This document shows, one piece after another, positions 32,304 to 33,989 of a stretch of 33,989 nt of DNA; the stretch's first letter is position 1, and every line of letters starts with the position of its first letter. Location: NCBI GenBank assembly GCA_021201355.1, contig JAJQFC010000088.1, forward strand, positions 1 to 33,989, read 5' to 3'. The notes below the pieces were generated by a model. It did not search any database and was not told the origin of the DNA. It saw only the letters and a program-made list of their open reading frames with translations. This stretch comes from Planctomycetaceae bacterium (lineage in GTDB: Bacteria > Planctomycetota > SZUA-567). A program made the position numbers and the translations under genes.

Positions 32304-33290
32304 ATGTCTATTACGAAAATAGCGAAACTGGCCGGCGTCTCCATCGCCACCGTCTCCAACGCCCTCAAGGGGACCGGGCGCGTTTCGCCGGCGACGGCGA
32401 AGAAAATCAAGGCTATCGCAAAAAAAGAAAATTACACCGTCCGCGCCAAAAAGACCGCGGCGCCACGGGAGACGAAGCAGGTGACGTTCGTCCTTGCCGA
32501 TCATAAAACGCATCTTCGCCATCTCAGCTTCAACATGCGGATTTTTGAAGGCGTTCAGGAAAAGTGCGACCGGCTCGGCTACACCGTGGTGCTTCATTCC
32601 CACGCCAGCCGAACCGACCTGGTCAAACAATCCCAAGGATCCGTCGGCGTGCTCATACTTGGTCATATTCCGCAGCCGCAAACATTGATAGACGCGGCCC
32701 GGAAACCGGTTGTCTGGGTCTCCCGCTACGAAACCGGTAGTGCCGACGCCGTCCTTGAGAACAATCGCGAAATCGCCCGCCTCGCCGCCGCCCACCTCAT
32801 CGCCCGCGGCCATAAAAGCATCGGGTATATTGACGATCAATATATCGGCACCGTCTCGGACAGAGGCTATTACTTTGAACGGTTCTTGCGGGAAGCCGGG
32901 GTCAAGCCGGTTATTTTTCGCGACACTATTCTCTTCGACCTTCTCGGGAACGATCCGATTATCAACACGGACAAGCTCTACCGGATACTGACAAAGATGT
33001 TCTCCGGCAAGGATAAACCAACCGCCCTTTTCTCTCCCGGCGACAGCATGACGCTTTCCATGTATTCCTTTTTTAAGCAACACGGCATACGACCGTTGAA
33101 AGACATCGACATCGTATCCTGCAACAACGAAATGCCGTACATCGCCGAAATCCGTCCGCGCCCGCCGACCATCGACTTCAATCTGCGGGAGATGGGCGTC
33201 CGTGCCGTCGAATCCCTCCTCTGGCGAATTTCAAACCCGTCACGGCCGGCCCAGAAAATTCTCGTTGAGCCGTTTCTCGTGTTGCCATAA
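32304..33290 (+). CDS. LacI-family transcriptional regulator
   Basis: This 328-residue regulator has an N-terminal LacI head (SITKIAKLAGVSIATVSNALKGTGRVSPATAKKIKAIAKKENY, residues 2-45) and a periplasmic-binding-like sensor (VTFVLADHK, GVLILGHIP, LIARGHKSIGYID, DIDIVSCNNE, RPRPPTIDFNLREMGVRAVE). The start at 32304 directly precedes the helix-turn-helix and has AGGGA upstream. It is divergent from the MsmK-GH4 operon across 519 bp of palindrome-rich DNA, so it is the likely regulator of alpha-galactoside uptake. It is not closely similar to the LacI protein at 625. Confidence 0.92.
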   Translation: MSITKIAKLAGVSIATVSNALKGTGRVSPATAKKIKAIAKKENYTVRAKKTAAPRETKQVTFVLADHKTHLRHLSFNMRIFEGVQEKCDRLGYTVVLHSHASRTDLVKQSQGSVGVLILGHIPQPQTLIDAARKPVVWVSRYETGSADAVLENNREIARLAAAHLIARGHKSIGYIDDQYIGTVSDRGYYFERFLREAGVKPVIFRDTILFDLLGNDPIINTDKLYRILTKMFSGKDKPTALFSPGDSMTLSMYSFFKQHGIRPLKDIDIVSCNNEMPYIAEIRPRPPTIDFNLREMGVRAVESLLWRISNPSRPAQKILVEPFLVLP

Positions 33291-33332
33291 CACACCGTAA
33301 CTATCGTTAACAGGTTAGATGCCTATCTAAAC

Positions 33333-33380
33333 AAACCGTCCGAAACCCCGCAGCCCTGCCGGGAGGTTTCGGACGGTTTT
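33333..33380 (+). terminator. Strong hairpin terminator after the LacI gene
   Basis: AAACCGTCCGAAACC (33333-33347) pairs perfectly with GGTTTCGGACGGTTT (33365-33379), 15 bp with a 17-nt loop, ending in TTTTACGTTTC. The T-tract is short but the stem is very stable. A small TTAGAT-N4-ATCTAA hairpin precedes it (33315-33330). Confidence 0.8.
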
Positions 33381-33483
33381 ACGTTTCGACACTGTTAAAT
33401 GGTAAAATCGAGTAATCTTTTTAGTTGCATGTTCGGCCGGGATTGACCGCGTCACAACCTTCTCCGAAATGCCGAGAAATGCC

Positions 33484-33511
33484 TTGATTAACGCTATGCG
33501 TTATGTGTAAT
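33484..33511 (+). promoter_or_regulatory. Candidate promoter for the secreted protein gene
   Basis: TTGATT (33484-33489, 4 of 6) and TGTAAT (33506-33511, 5 of 6) are 16 bp apart. The predicted start near 33518 gives a 40-nt leader to the ATG at 33558. Confidence 0.45.
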
Positions 33512-33557
33512 CTGGGTTCCGCTTCGAGGGGGGACAGTGGCGGCAAGGTGATCCACG

Positions 33558-33989
33558 ATGAAATGCTCGACAACGGCCGTTTCTACGGAAGTGCTCCGTC
33601 GGTTCGCGCTCCTCCTCCTCGCGCTCCTGCTCAGTTCCGGCCATGCCCTAACGGAAGACGTCGCTCCGGCCGGAGAAGACATCGCGGCCTATATCAACAG
33701 CGGCCACTACCAATTCAGCCTCGGCGGCGATGCGGAGTGGAACTCCCAAATTTTTATCAATACCGCCAACAGAGGCCGCCTGGCGATAAACGGAAACTTC
33801 AACACAATCGCCCTCCGCGCCGGCGGCATAAGCCTGCTGCGCGATTTTACCGTGGACAACGATATTTCCATTACGAACACCATATTCCGCCCAGCGGACC
33901 CCCATCCCGCCGCGAACGACTACCTCATCGGCATCGCCACCGCCAACGTCAACACCACCCTGCGCCTGGCCGGGACCACGTTCGACGGC
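33558..33989 (+). CDS. Secreted, probably beta-helical or autotransporter-like protein, N-terminal part (cut by window edge)
   Basis: The frame is open from ATG 33558 to the window edge, 144 codons, with AAGGTG seven nt upstream. Residues 1-31 form a Sec signal peptide: basic RR at about 14-15, a leucine-rich core (FALLLLALLL) and SSGHA as the likely cleavage site. The mature part alternates hydrophobic residues with Asn, Thr and Gly (QIFINTANRGRLAINGNFNTIALRAGG is the pattern, with ITNTIF and TANVNTTLRLAGTTFDG later), typical of right-handed beta-helix or autotransporter passenger domains. No catalytic motif is visible. It probably ends up outside the cell or on its surface. It is not linked by operon to the regulator upstream, which has its own terminator. 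Confidence 0.75.
   Translation, partial: MKCSTTAVSTEVLRRFALLLLALLLSSGHALTEDVAPAGEDIAAYINSGHYQFSLGGDAEWNSQIFINTANRGRLAINGNFNTIALRAGGISLLRDFTVDNDISITNTIFRPADPHPAANDYLIGIATANVNTTLRLAGTTFDG

Noticed and set aside
1-33989. CRISPR arrays, insertion sequences, tRNA or rRNA genes, phage genes
   Set aside because: I saw no regularly spaced repeats, transposase motifs, cloverleaf or rRNA signatures. The only tandem repeat is the 21-bp duplication at 5371-5412.

Overview
The window is a dense block of carbohydrate-uptake and sugar-acid catabolism genes from a Gram-negative bacterium. Secreted binding proteins carry Sec signal peptides without lipobox cysteines, there is a TRAP transporter, and a secreted repeat-type protein begins at the right edge. 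GC content is fairly high with GC-rich third positions. The gene mix (fused GntR/LacI regulators, many Gfo/Idh/MocA and TIM-barrel enzymes) would fit a gut or environmental polysaccharide user such as a Lentisphaerota, Verrucomicrobiota or Planctomycetota member. That placement is a low-confidence inference.

Layout. 1-227 (-): start of a ribose-type binding protein, cut by the edge, divergent from a LacI regulator (625-1659, +) across a region with overlapping promoters and palindromes. 2065-6575 (+): SDR dehydrogenase, binding protein, ABC ATPase and a permease with an in-frame stop, followed by a leader/terminator and a fused GntR-LacI regulator (6854-7963). 8407-15589 (+): IolG-like dehydrogenase, a second Gfo/Idh/MocA dehydrogenase, a TIM-barrel isomerase/epimerase, then a complete ribose-type ABC transporter closed by a strong terminator. 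15726-16817 (-): a second fused GntR-LacI regulator, paralogous to the first. 25868-17106 (-): GntR/FCD regulator, TIM-barrel epimerase, TRAP transporter DctPQM, LgoD-like dehydrogenase, UxaB, UxaA and a terminator; this is a sugar-acid module running L-galactonate or a related acid -> D-tagaturonate -> D-altronate -> KDG. 31784-26064 (-): MsmK-type ATPase, binding protein, two permeases and a GH4 alpha-galactosidase, divergent from a third LacI-fold regulator (32304-33290, +). 33558 to the edge (+): start of a secreted, probably beta-helical protein.

Three genes are broken by single-nucleotide lesions: a nonsense codon in the first permease, a nonsense codon in the TRAP binding protein, and a 1-nt frameshift near the end of uxaA. 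The first ATPase also carries a perfect 21-bp tandem duplication, and the SDR lacks its catalytic lysine. Either this accessory region is decaying or the assembly has errors. All four binding-protein genes whose 3' end is visible are followed by a strong stem-loop without a T-tract, suggesting a shared way of raising binding-protein expression over the membrane components.
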